A stretch of 5,997 bases of DNA, taken from contig JBATBW010000150.1 in NCBI GenBank assembly GCA_049662565.1, forward strand, positions 1-5,997, given 5' to 3'. Of the stretch, positions 1 to 5,997 are shown in pieces (positions within the stretch are counted from its first letter, which is position 1; each line of letters opens with the position of its first letter). Made by a program: the position numbers and the translations under genes. This stretch comes from JBATBW01 sp049662565. Lineage in GTDB: Bacteria; Bacillota_I; Bacilli_A; Erysipelotrichales; Erysipelotrichaceae. The notes beneath the pieces were generated by a model. The model did no database searches. It had not been told where the DNA came from and saw only the letters and a program-made list of their open reading frames with translations.

Positions 1-1072
1 TTTTAGATCCATTATAGTCGTTTTTAGGTGCTGTTGGATAGATTTTATCTACCATCATAACTTTTCCATTTTCATCGACTACCGTTATTTTGCATCCTGT
101 TCGAAACGCTGGGTCTACTCCTAAGATCATTTGATTTTTAACTGGTGGTTGTAGTAATAGTTTTTCTAGGTTGATTGAGAAGATATCAATAGATTGTTTA
201 CTTGCTCTTTCAAATAGTTCACTTTGTCTTTCATTGATTAATGATGGATAACATAAACGATTTAATCCATCAGTAATAGCATTAGTTACTAGTGTTGCAC
301 TGAGATTTGTGCGATTTTTAGTAAATTGCGAAATAATTACTTTTTCTACTTTAGTTGTATTAAAGGTAATTGTATATGATAAGATTTTTTCTTTTTCTCC
401 TCTACTAATAGCCATTATCCGATGAGGCATAATAGTATATACTTTTTCACTATAGTCATAATAATTGACATAAGTTTTATTTTCGTCGATAGCACCTTTT
501 TTAATTTTAGTTTCTATCATCCCATTTTTATAGATTTCATCACGAATATAGTTACGAATATTTAAATCATTGCTTACTCTTTCCGCAATAATATCTTGGG
601 CTTTTTGTAAGGCCTCTTCAATGGTTGGTACTTCTTCTTTTAAATATTTATTTGCTTCTAAGTTAGGATCATTATTGTCTTTTACTTGTAGTAAATAGTC
701 GGCTAAGGGTTCTAATCCTAAAGCGATAGCGATTGATGCTCTTGTTTTACGTTTTTGTTGGTAAGGTCGATATAAGTCTTCGATTTCTTTAAGTTTAGTA
801 CAATTATCAATTTGTTCGCTTAATTCTTTTGTTAATTTACCAACAGTGTCGATTAATCTTTTAACATCTTCTTTGCGTTTTAATAAATTAGTTTGATAAT
901 CATATAGTTCACTAATTTCTCGAATTTGTTCTTCGTTCATATTACCTGATACTTCTTTGCGATAACGGGCAATAAATGGTACGGTATTACCTTCTTCTAA
1001 TAGGGTTAAAACGTTTTGTACGTTATTTTTATTTAAGTGATAGGTATCACTTACTAGTTGTATAATGTCCAT
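1..1072 (-). CDS. tex: Tex-family RNA-binding transcription accessory protein, N-terminal half (3' end cut by window)
   Basis: Tex is a conserved bacterial nucleic-acid-binding protein linked to transcription, with an N-terminal helical region, a YqgF/RNase H-like domain, helix-hairpin-helix motifs and a C-terminal S1 domain. I translated the open frame from the ATG at 1072 to the left edge: 357 codons with no stop, about half of the usual length of roughly 700 residues. Visible hallmarks are the N-terminal EEGNTVPFIARYRKE block (about residues 27-41), the EDLYRPYQQKRKTRAS block of the helical region, and the start of the YqgF domain at about residue 316 with ILGVDPAFRTGCK, including its conserved Asp320. 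The HhH and S1 domains lie outside the window. The start is supported by a strong Shine-Dalgarno that overlaps the stop codon of the upstream methyltransferase gene, so the two are probably translationally coupled. Family identity is secure; its exact role here is not shown by the sequence. Confidence 0.95.
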   Translation of the reverse strand, partial: MDIIQLVSDTYHLNKNNVQNVLTLLEEGNTVPFIARYRKEVSGNMNEEQIREISELYDYQTNLLKRKEDVKRLIDTVGKLTKELSEQIDNCTKLKEIEDLYRPYQQKRKTRASIAIALGLEPLADYLLQVKDNNDPNLEANKYLKEEVPTIEEALQKAQDIIAERVSNDLNIRNYIRDEIYKNGMIETKIKKGAIDENKTYVNYYDYSEKVYTIMPHRIMAISRGEKEKILSYTITFNTTKVEKVIISQFTKNRTNLSATLVTNAITDGLNRLCYPSLINERQSELFERASKQSIDIFSINLEKLLLQPPVKNQMILGVDPAFRTGCKITVVDENGKVMMVDKIYPTAPKNDYNGSK

Positions 1073-1077
1073 TTCTA

Positions 1078-1085
1078 CTCCTTTT
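1078..1085 (-). promoter_or_regulatory. Shine-Dalgarno of tex
   Basis: The minus strand reads AAAAGGAG, then five bases, then the tex ATG. Its first bases are shared with the TAA stop of the methyltransferase gene (1084-1086), so ribosomes finishing that gene stop on the tex binding site. This fixes the tex start at 1072. Confidence 0.85.
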
Positions 1086-1809
1086 ATTGTTTGTGAAAAT
1101 GATATAGTGATATACCTGTCGCAATTGAGACATTTAATGATTCGTATTCAATGGCTATTTTATAGGTTTCGCTACTTAAATTAATTATTTCTGTTTTTAC
1201 TCCTTGACCTTCGTTACCAAAGATTAAGGCATATTTTTTAGTTATTTTTATATCTTCCATCAGCTTATGAGAGCTTAAATCACTACATATAATTTGATAG
1301 TCCTTTAATTTAGTTATAAATTCAACTAAGTTTAAGCGTGACAAGTTAATATAGAATAGTGCTCCTTGTGTCGCTTTTAAGACTTTTTCATTATAAATGT
1401 CGACACAATCATCACCAATGATAATGTTGTGATAGCCAAAGGCTAAGGCACTACGAATAATTGTTCCCATATTGCCAGGATCTTGAATATTGTCTAAGAT
1501 TATATAGTTTTCGTTAGCTTTGATTGGTTGATTAATAAAATGACATATGGCAATAATTTTGTTTAATGAAGTGTTTTTTGATAATTTGCGCATTACTTCT
1601 TTAGTGACAATTGTCATATTGTCATAAGAATATTCTAGTGCGTAATCTTCTAATACTAATACTTCTTTGATGATGTTTAGTTTTTGAGCTTCAATTATTA
1701 GATGTTCATCTTCGATGATAAATAGTTGTTCGCTATCGCGATGTTTTTTCGTATCTAGTTTTTGGTACTTTTTGACAAGTGGATTACTGATTGATGTGAT
1801 TGTTTTCAT
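1084..1809 (-). CDS. SpoU/TrmH-family 23S rRNA 2'-O-methyltransferase (YsgA/RlmP-like)
   Basis: This SPOUT-fold enzyme is expected to transfer a methyl group from S-adenosylmethionine to a ribose 2'-OH in rRNA. With the ATG at 1809 the protein has 241 residues. The N-terminal substrate-binding part (about 1-95) begins with ITSISNPLVKKYQKLDTKKHRDSEQ, the typical opening of the YsgA-like branch, and continues with FIIEDEHLIIEA. The catalytic SpoU domain shows motif 1 (LDNIQDPGNMGTIIR, about 105-119, with Asn and the conserved Arg), motif 2 (FGNEGQG, 197-203) and motif 3 (ESLNVSIATG, 223-232), which form the trefoil-knot cofactor site. In Bacillus subtilis YsgA (RlmP) modifies G2553 of the 23S A-loop; the same target here is only inference. 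A TTG at 1857 would add 16 residues, but that extension encodes the ileS-end hairpin and looks unlike the family. The chosen ATG lacks a clear Shine-Dalgarno, so initiation probably depends on termination of ileS 27 nt upstream. Confidence 0.9.
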   Translation of the reverse strand: MKTITSISNPLVKKYQKLDTKKHRDSEQLFIIEDEHLIIEAQKLNIIKEVLVLEDYALEYSYDNMTIVTKEVMRKLSKNTSLNKIIAICHFINQPIKANENYIILDNIQDPGNMGTIIRSALAFGYHNIIIGDDCVDIYNEKVLKATQGALFYINLSRLNLVEFITKLKDYQIICSDLSSHKLMEDIKITKKYALIFGNEGQGVKTEIINLSSETYKIAIEYESLNVSIATGISLYHFHKQ

Positions 1810-1818
1810 TGAAAATAA

Positions 1819-1842
1819 AGGATAATACGTTTGTATTATCCT
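1819..1842 (-). terminator. Hairpin with U-rich tail at the ileS 3' end
   Basis: A perfect 10-bp inverted repeat (minus strand AGGATAATAC / GTATTATCCT) with an AAAC loop is followed on the minus strand by TTATTTTC, which resembles an intrinsic terminator. The stem contains the ileS stop codon (1836-1838) and ends nine bases before the methyltransferase ATG. The stem is A+U-rich, so it may be a weak or partial terminator, an mRNA-processing or stability element, or a translational control hairpin. I see no promoter after it that would restart transcription. Confidence 0.55.
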
Positions 1843-4559
1843 AAAACTTTTTGACAACGGTCACATAAATGGTCTTCATGATCACTATTTGTGACATTCC
1901 AACAACGTGGACATACTTCGCCAAGCGCTTTTTCTACTTTGACTTGTACTACTTCGTATTGGTTTAATTGTTCACTTGTAAATTCAAAATCGGATACGAT
2001 AAATACTTGTTTGATATTTGCGAATAGTTCATTTAATAATGCTTGATCTTCTTCACTAGCATTCATTAATACTTTTGCTTCTAATGATTTACCGATTGTT
2101 TTATCAGCTCTTGCTTCTTCTAACGCTTTATATACATCATCTTTTATTAACATAAAGCGTGAAAGTTTAGTACTTAATTCATTTTCGTTGGCATATTCTT
2201 TAACTTCATTGAATTTTGCCAAGTGAATTGATTTAATATCTTCATGTTTGAAGTATTGCCATACTTCTTCCATTGTATAAGATAAAGTAATACTGTATAA
2301 ACGAGCTAAAGTGTCAACACAATGGTATAACACACTTTGAACTTGTCTTCTTCTTAAAGCGTCTTTTTTATCGATATATAGAATATCTTTTGTAAAGTCT
2401 AAGTAAAAAGCACTTAAGTTAACAGTCAAGAAGTTTAATAATTTGTTGTTGGCACTTAAGAAGTCATATTTATTATAATCTTTGATTACTTCATCATTTA
2501 ATTTATTTAGTTTGATCATCATATATTGATCAACTAGTTCTAAATTTTCATAAGCGATTAAGTCTTTATTATAATCAAAATCTTCCGGATTTAAGTTACC
2601 TAACATAAATCTAAATGTATTTCGAATTTTACGATATGCTTCACTTACTTGACGTAATTCTTTGTCCATTCTTACGTCTTGTTTATAGTCAATGCTTCCA
2701 CACCATAGACGTAATACATCGGCACCATTTTTTTCCATGATATCGATTGGACTAACGATATTACCAACTGATTTACTCATTTTAAAACCTTTACTATCAC
2801 ATACATAACCATGCGATAATACTGATTTATATGGTGCTTGGTTGTTGGTTGCGACACCGATACATAATGATGAGTTAAACCATCCTCGGTATTGGTCACT
2901 TCCTTCAAAATATAAGTCAGCTGGATAATCTAATCCCCGAGCTTGTAGTTCATTGCTACTTGACCCACTATCAAACCAAACATCCATGATGTCTGTTTCT
3001 TTCGTGAAGATACCATTAGGACTATCTTTATGAGTATATCCTTCAGGTAATAGGTCTTTAGCTTCTAATTCAAACCAAATGTTACTGCCATTTTCCGCAA
3101 TTAAATCAGCGATGTGATCAAATACTTTTTCATCGATAATTGGTTGATGATTTTCAGTATAGATAATTGGAATTGGTAATCCCCATAATCTTTGTCTTGA
3201 GATACACCAGTCACCACGATCTTTGATCATGTTATATAGACGAGCTTCTCCCCAATCATTTTCCCATTTAACATTTTTAATTTCTTTTAATAAATCTTCT
3301 CTAATTTTATCAATTGAGGCGAACCATTGGACAGTTGCCCGATAGATTACCGGTTTTTTCATTCTTTCATCATGCGGATAACTGTGGGTAACAAATTCTA
3401 ATTTTAATAAGTTTCCTAATTCATCTAATTTAGTTGTGACGATTTTGTTGGCATCATCGACATGTTTTCCTACTAAGAATTCACCAGCTTCAATTGTCAT
3501 ACAACCTTTTTCGTCTACTGGACAAAATGCTTGTAAGCCATATTTTTGTCCAACATAGAAGTCATCCGCTCCATGACCTGGTGCAGTATGTACACAGCCA
3601 GTACCATCACTATCAGTTACGTGTTCACCAACGATTACTAATGATTCTCTTTGTGGATATAATGGATGCGTTGTCGTAATATATTCTAATTCGCTTCCTT
3701 TGAATGTTTTTAAAATTTCATGTTCAGTTATTTCAAACTTAGCACATAAATCTTCAACCATTTTTTCTAAGAAAATTAAATTTCCTTTTTCTGTTTTAAC
3801 TAAAGCATAAGTTAATCTTGGATTTAAACAAATACCTAAATTAGCTGGAATTGTCCAAGGTGTTGTTGTCCAAATAACAAATGAATCATCGCTTGTAAGG
3901 ATGCCTTTACCATCTTTTACTTGGAAAGCAACAAAGATTGTTGGGTCCTTTTTATCATAATAAACGATTTCACTATCGGCAATAGCACTTTCTGAAGCAT
4001 ATGACCAATATACAGGTTTTAATCCTTGGAAGATTAAGCCTTTTAATGCCATTTTCGCAAATGTTTTAATTTGACGGGCTTCAAAGTCTTTTGTCAAAGT
4101 AATATAAGGATGATCATAGTCCGCAAGGGCACCTAATCTTTTCATCGTATTTCTTTGTAATTCTACTTGTGTTAATGCATAGTCATAACATAAGCTTCTA
4201 AAAGCACTTGGTAAATATTCTTTACGGTTATGCCCTAATTTTTGAATTGCATTTTCAATTGGTAAACCATGGGTATCCCAACCTGGGAAGAATGGTGTAT
4301 AAAAACCATTTTTTGCTTTACTTTTAATAATCATATCTTTTAAGATACGATTCATTGCCGTTCCGGCATGTAGATTGTTGTTGGCATATGGTGGCCCATC
4401 ATGTAAAACAAACGGAGTGTTTCCTTCGTTCATTTTTAATAATTCATGATATAAATCCATTTCTAACCATTGTTTTAAGAATTCTGGTTCTTTCTTTGGT
4501 AGATTGCCTTTCATTTCAAAATCGGTTTTCGGCATCAATAATGTTTCTTTAAAGTCCAT
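1836..4559 (-). CDS. ileS: Isoleucine--tRNA ligase (class I aminoacyl-tRNA synthetase)
   Basis: IleS charges tRNA-Ile with isoleucine in the cytoplasm and hydrolyses mischarged valine in its CP1 editing domain. The 907-residue protein has the usual bacterial length and order: the MDFKETLLMPKTDF start; HDGPPYAN (53-60) leading into the class I signature, which here reads HAGT (64-67); GWDTHGLPIE (93-102); the editing domain with WTTTPWTIPAN (230-240) and GTGCVHTAPGHGADD (319-333), the last carrying the conserved editing Asp; DRGDWCISRQRLWG (447-460); DVWFDSGSS (526-534); KMSKS (593-597); the anticodon-binding helical domain; and a C-terminal zinc knuckle with Cys883, Cys886, Cys899 and Cys902. 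The unusual points are HAGT in place of HIGH and HDERMKKP where relatives generally have HDWRTKKP. All else appears intact, so the enzyme is probably active. It lies 41 nt after divIVA, the conserved order in Bacillota, but without room for a T-box leader. Confidence 0.98.
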   Translation of the reverse strand: MDFKETLLMPKTDFEMKGNLPKKEPEFLKQWLEMDLYHELLKMNEGNTPFVLHDGPPYANNNLHAGTAMNRILKDMIIKSKAKNGFYTPFFPGWDTHGLPIENAIQKLGHNRKEYLPSAFRSLCYDYALTQVELQRNTMKRLGALADYDHPYITLTKDFEARQIKTFAKMALKGLIFQGLKPVYWSYASESAIADSEIVYYDKKDPTIFVAFQVKDGKGILTSDDSFVIWTTTPWTIPANLGICLNPRLTYALVKTEKGNLIFLEKMVEDLCAKFEITEHEILKTFKGSELEYITTTHPLYPQRESLVIVGEHVTDSDGTGCVHTAPGHGADDFYVGQKYGLQAFCPVDEKGCMTIEAGEFLVGKHVDDANKIVTTKLDELGNLLKLEFVTHSYPHDERMKKPVIYRATVQWFASIDKIREDLLKEIKNVKWENDWGEARLYNMIKDRGDWCISRQRLWGLPIPIIYTENHQPIIDEKVFDHIADLIAENGSNIWFELEAKDLLPEGYTHKDSPNGIFTKETDIMDVWFDSGSSSNELQARGLDYPADLYFEGSDQYRGWFNSSLCIGVATNNQAPYKSVLSHGYVCDSKGFKMSKSVGNIVSPIDIMEKNGADVLRLWCGSIDYKQDVRMDKELRQVSEAYRKIRNTFRFMLGNLNPEDFDYNKDLIAYENLELVDQYMMIKLNKLNDEVIKDYNKYDFLSANNKLLNFLTVNLSAFYLDFTKDILYIDKKDALRRRQVQSVLYHCVDTLARLYSITLSYTMEEVWQYFKHEDIKSIHLAKFNEVKEYANENELSTKLSRFMLIKDDVYKALEEARADKTIGKSLEAKVLMNASEEDQALLNELFANIKQVFIVSDFEFTSEQLNQYEVVQVKVEKALGEVCPRCWNVTNSDHEDHLCDRCQKVLG

Positions 4560-4566
4560 ACTGTTT

Positions 4567-4572
4567 TCCTTT
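4567..4572 (-). promoter_or_regulatory. Shine-Dalgarno of ileS
   Basis: AAAGGA on the minus strand lies seven bases before the ileS ATG at 4559 and supports that start. Its upstream edge overlaps a short segment (4571-4576) that can pair with 4595-4600 across the preceding hairpin. Confidence 0.8.
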
Positions 4573-4573
4573 C

Positions 4574-4597
4574 AATAAAAATGTCCTTACGGACATT
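4574..4597 (-). terminator. Terminator-like hairpin between divIVA and ileS
   Basis: The minus-strand RNA reads AAUGUCC-GUAA-GGACAUU followed by UUUAUU: a perfect 7-bp stem (4580-4586 with 4591-4597) capped by a GNRA-type tetraloop and followed by a U-rich run. It starts three bases after the divIVA stop codon. The form fits an intrinsic terminator, but it sits directly in front of the ileS ribosome binding site with no promoter between, so partial read-through or attenuation is likely. Outer segments 4571-4576 and 4595-4600 are also complementary, which allows a competing fold. Confidence 0.6.
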
Positions 4598-4600
4598 GAA

Positions 4601-5071
4601 TTACTTATTTGTAATACGTTTACCACTAATATCCGTTAATGGTATTTGCGGGATATCGAATCGATCTAAAGCCGTTGATAATTCAATTAATCGATTTTGC
4701 ATATCTTCTTTTAATATTTTACCATCATGGGCAATGCGATTAACTTCATCTAAGACGTTTTTCGCAGTCAATAATGCTTCACTGACAATCGTATCGGCAT
4801 TTCCTTGCGCATTCCCAATTATATGATTAGCTTCTTTAAGAGCTAAGCGACTTATATCATCAGCGGTTTTTTCTCTAAATGATATTTCGCTTAATAATAA
4901 TTGGTAGCGTTGTTGTAAAGTCGAAAAGTTATTATTAATCTCACGATTTTTTATTTCTAACACTTCGTTGTTTTTTTTCAATGCCATTATTTCGACTAAT
5001 AATGAATTGATTTTATCATCAACTTCATAACGGTCGTATCCATTACGCATTAAACTAAACTTATTATTCAT
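4601..5071 (-). CDS. divIVA: DivIVA-family coiled-coil cell-division/polarity protein
   Basis: DivIVA proteins bind negatively curved membrane at division sites and poles and recruit partners for septum placement or polar growth. This 156-residue protein has the family N-terminal signature FSLMRNGYDRYEVDDKI (residues 5-21), then a long heptad-like helical region (about 22-70), a second helical stretch with ADDISRLALKEANHIIGNAQGNAD-type sequence (about 70-93), and more helix to about residue 135. The tail (about 137-156) looks unstructured. No signal peptide or membrane segment is seen. The usual LTP-x-DI stretch before GYD is missing: only ten residues precede GYD, against nearly twenty in B. 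subtilis DivIVA. The start is fixed by a very strong Shine-Dalgarno. Position between ylmH and ileS is the classic divIVA locus, which makes DivIVA more likely than GpsB. Confidence 0.92.
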   Translation of the reverse strand: MNNKFSLMRNGYDRYEVDDKINSLLVEIMALKKNNEVLEIKNREINNNFSTLQQRYQLLLSEISFREKTADDISRLALKEANHIIGNAQGNADTIVSEALLTAKNVLDEVNRIAHDGKILKEDMQNRLIELSTALDRFDIPQIPLTDISGKRITNK

Positions 5072-5078
5072 TGCTACA

Positions 5079-5086
5079 CTCCCCTT
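5079..5086 (-). promoter_or_regulatory. Strong Shine-Dalgarno of divIVA
   Basis: AAGGGGAG on the minus strand sits seven bases before the divIVA ATG at 5071 and directly follows the ylmH TAG stop (5087-5089). It is the strongest ribosome binding site in the window, consistent with higher synthesis of the structural protein DivIVA than of its neighbours. Confidence 0.85.
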
Positions 5087-5794
5087 CTAATCATATTTAA
5101 TATAAGAAATTTTATACTTGTTCTTTTTATTTAATTGACAATCAAGTATCCGATATTTCCCATAGTATCGTAGGGAAATTATATCATATTTTTCAATTGT
5201 AGTACTATAATTTTCGCATATTTCATAATTTAGCATGACATATTGGCTCAAAAAAAGTTCATTTACTTTACTTCTTGATAGATTTGTAATCATTGCGCAA
5301 ACATTATCAATTCTTAAAGATGAACAGGTATCAAAATATGATAGATATTTATCTTCAAAATCGATAAAGGGTACACTTTTAAATTTAATATTCATTTGAT
5401 TTATTTTAGTTAAATTACTAATGATTATCTTACTAGTAGTTAAACTACAATAAACAATTACTTGTTGGTCATCAACATAGATATCACCAAAGCTATCATG
5501 GGTGATTCCAACATTAAATAGCGCTCCTAAAACATCTTTGTGTTTTAGTAAGCGATATTTACTATTATATTTAGCTTGTAGACAAACTAAGGTATTAGTG
5601 GTGAAGAAGATCTTTTGTTTAATCGCATCTTTTCTACCACCACTAATAACGTATTGTGTTTTGTTTTTTAAATATTCATCAGCAAATTTTATTTCATTTG
5701 GATATAAGAAATCGCTCTCAACTTCACGATAGGAGCTTTGAGCAATTAAGTCATCTAATCTTTTTCTTAATGATAAATACTTATTGACATCCAT
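5087..5794 (-). CDS. ylmH: YlmH-like S4-domain RNA-binding protein
   Basis: YlmH is a conserved S4-domain protein encoded in the division cluster of Gram-positive bacteria; in B. subtilis it is related to the ribosome-associated quality-control factor RqcP and can contribute to that pathway. This 235-residue protein is slightly shorter than B. subtilis YlmH. The N-terminal two thirds has family landmarks: a GGRKDAIKQKIFF segment (about 52-64) matching the usual GG..EAER block, and the HKDVLGALFNVGITHDSFGDIYV core (about 85-107). The C-terminal S4 domain starts near residue 159 with SLRIDNVCAMITNLSRSKVNEL and contains YDIISLRYYGKYRI. The S4 core is recognisable but the sequence is divergent overall. 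The ATG follows the sepF TAA with no spacing and has no strong Shine-Dalgarno, so it is probably coupled to sepF translation. A ylmG gene, often found between sepF and ylmH, is absent. Confidence 0.9.
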   Translation of the reverse strand: MDVNKYLSLRKRLDDLIAQSSYREVESDFLYPNEIKFADEYLKNKTQYVISGGRKDAIKQKIFFTTNTLVCLQAKYNSKYRLLKHKDVLGALFNVGITHDSFGDIYVDDQQVIVYCSLTTSKIIISNLTKINQMNIKFKSVPFIDFEDKYLSYFDTCSSLRIDNVCAMITNLSRSKVNELFLSQYVMLNYEICENYSTTIEKYDIISLRYYGKYRILDCQLNKKNKYKISYIKYD

Positions 5795-5997
5795 TTATGC
5801 TAATTCGATATCGCCAGCTGATTTAATATTTGGTGGCGTTAATAAGAATGATTTATCATCTAATTTACGGATATCACCATCTAAAGCTGTAACTACTCCA
5901 TTTAAAAAGTCAATTAAGCGTTGTGATTGTTCGATAGAAATTCTTTGAACATTAATAATTGCGCTTCTTCCTTTTTTCAAATGATCACAAATAATAC
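5795..5997 (-). CDS. sepF: SepF cell-division protein, C-terminal part (5' end cut by window)
   Basis: SepF is a cytoplasmic FtsZ-binding protein that bundles FtsZ and anchors it to the membrane through an N-terminal amphipathic helix. The frame is open to the window edge: 66 complete codons are visible, less than half of a typical SepF of about 150 residues. The visible part reads IICDHLKKGRSAIINVQRIS, then RLIDFLNGVVTALDGDIRKLDDKSFLLTPPNI, the conserved core of the globular FtsZ-binding domain, with the family's G-D-I and FLLTP elements. A TTG at 5980 could be read as a start, but conserved SepF sequence (CDHLKKG) continues upstream, so the gene is simply cut by the window. The membrane helix lies outside. 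Overlap-free contact with ylmH (TAA then ATG) indicates one operon. Confidence 0.95.
   Translation of the reverse strand, partial: IICDHLKKGRSAIINVQRISIEQSQRLIDFLNGVVTALDGDIRKLDDKSFLLTPPNIKSAGDIELA

Noticed and set aside
1038..1051. Short inverted repeat gtgat-aggt-atcac near the tex start
   Set aside because: Only a 5-bp stem inside tex codons, too short to call an operator or structural element.
1810..1857. TTG start at 1857 extending the methyltransferase by 16 residues and overlapping ileS
   Set aside because: No Shine-Dalgarno precedes it, the added residues encode the ileS-end hairpin, and MKTITSISNPLVKKYQKL from the ATG at 1809 is the typical family beginning.
2289..2317. TTGACA on the minus strand (2312-2317) within ileS as an internal promoter
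   Set aside because: The -35-like hexamer is perfect, but no good -10 hexamer lies at 16-18 nt spacing; likely chance in A+T-rich coding sequence.
3494..3679. Plus-strand open frame inside ileS
   Set aside because: It lies opposite the conserved editing domain of ileS, has no ribosome binding site and gives a low-complexity His/Leu-rich product; a shadow of the real gene.
4355..4552. Plus-strand open frame opposite the ileS start
   Set aside because: Antisense to the conserved HDGPPYAN/HAGT region, with no family resemblance or supporting signals.
4581..4826. Plus-strand open frame opposite the 3' half of divIVA
   Set aside because: Fully antisense to a well-supported gene and begins inside the divIVA-ileS hairpin; no recognisable product.
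5502..5732. Plus-strand open frame opposite ylmH
   Set aside because: Its hydrophobic look arises from the complement of the YlmH frame; no ribosome site or family match.
5978..5980. TTG at 5980 as the start of a 61-residue protein
   Set aside because: The frame stays open to the window edge and the upstream residues (IICDH) continue conserved SepF sequence, so the gene is truncated by the window rather than starting here.

Overview
The window is a stretch of compact, A+T-rich bacterial chromosome with every recognisable gene on the minus strand. Gene content and order (sepF - ylmH - divIVA - ileS, then an rRNA methyltransferase and tex) match the cell-division end of the dcw region in low-GC Bacillota. 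The very low GC, short proteins and abbreviated DivIVA suggest an Erysipelotrichia-, Turicibacter- or Acholeplasma-like lineage rather than a classical Bacillus; this placement is inference. The genetic code looks standard: conserved tryptophans in IleS that I checked are TGG, the frames carry no internal TGA, and all five visible stops are TAA or TAG.

In transcription order (right to left): the C-terminal part of SepF (5795-5997, cut by the window edge); YlmH, an S4-domain RNA-binding protein, whose ATG directly follows the sepF stop; a short DivIVA (4601-5071) with a strong ribosome binding site; a 41-nt gap holding a terminator-like hairpin; isoleucyl-tRNA synthetase (1836-4559); a second hairpin overlapping the ileS stop codon; a SpoU/TrmH-family 23S rRNA 2'-O-methyltransferase (1084-1809); and the N-terminal half of Tex (1-1072, running off the left edge). 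No intergenic stretch exceeds about 41 nt. I see no RNA genes, mobile elements, CRISPR arrays or plus-strand genes.

The genes join two processes: division-site assembly (SepF, DivIVA) and translation or RNA quality control (YlmH, IleS, the rRNA methyltransferase, Tex). This is ordinary core genome. The points worth a second look are an altered class I signature in IleS (HAGT in place of HIGH), the two hairpins that bracket ileS with no T-box leader, the missing Shine-Dalgarno at the methyltransferase start, and the absence of ylmG between sepF and ylmH. I found no evidence of a new defence or mobile system.
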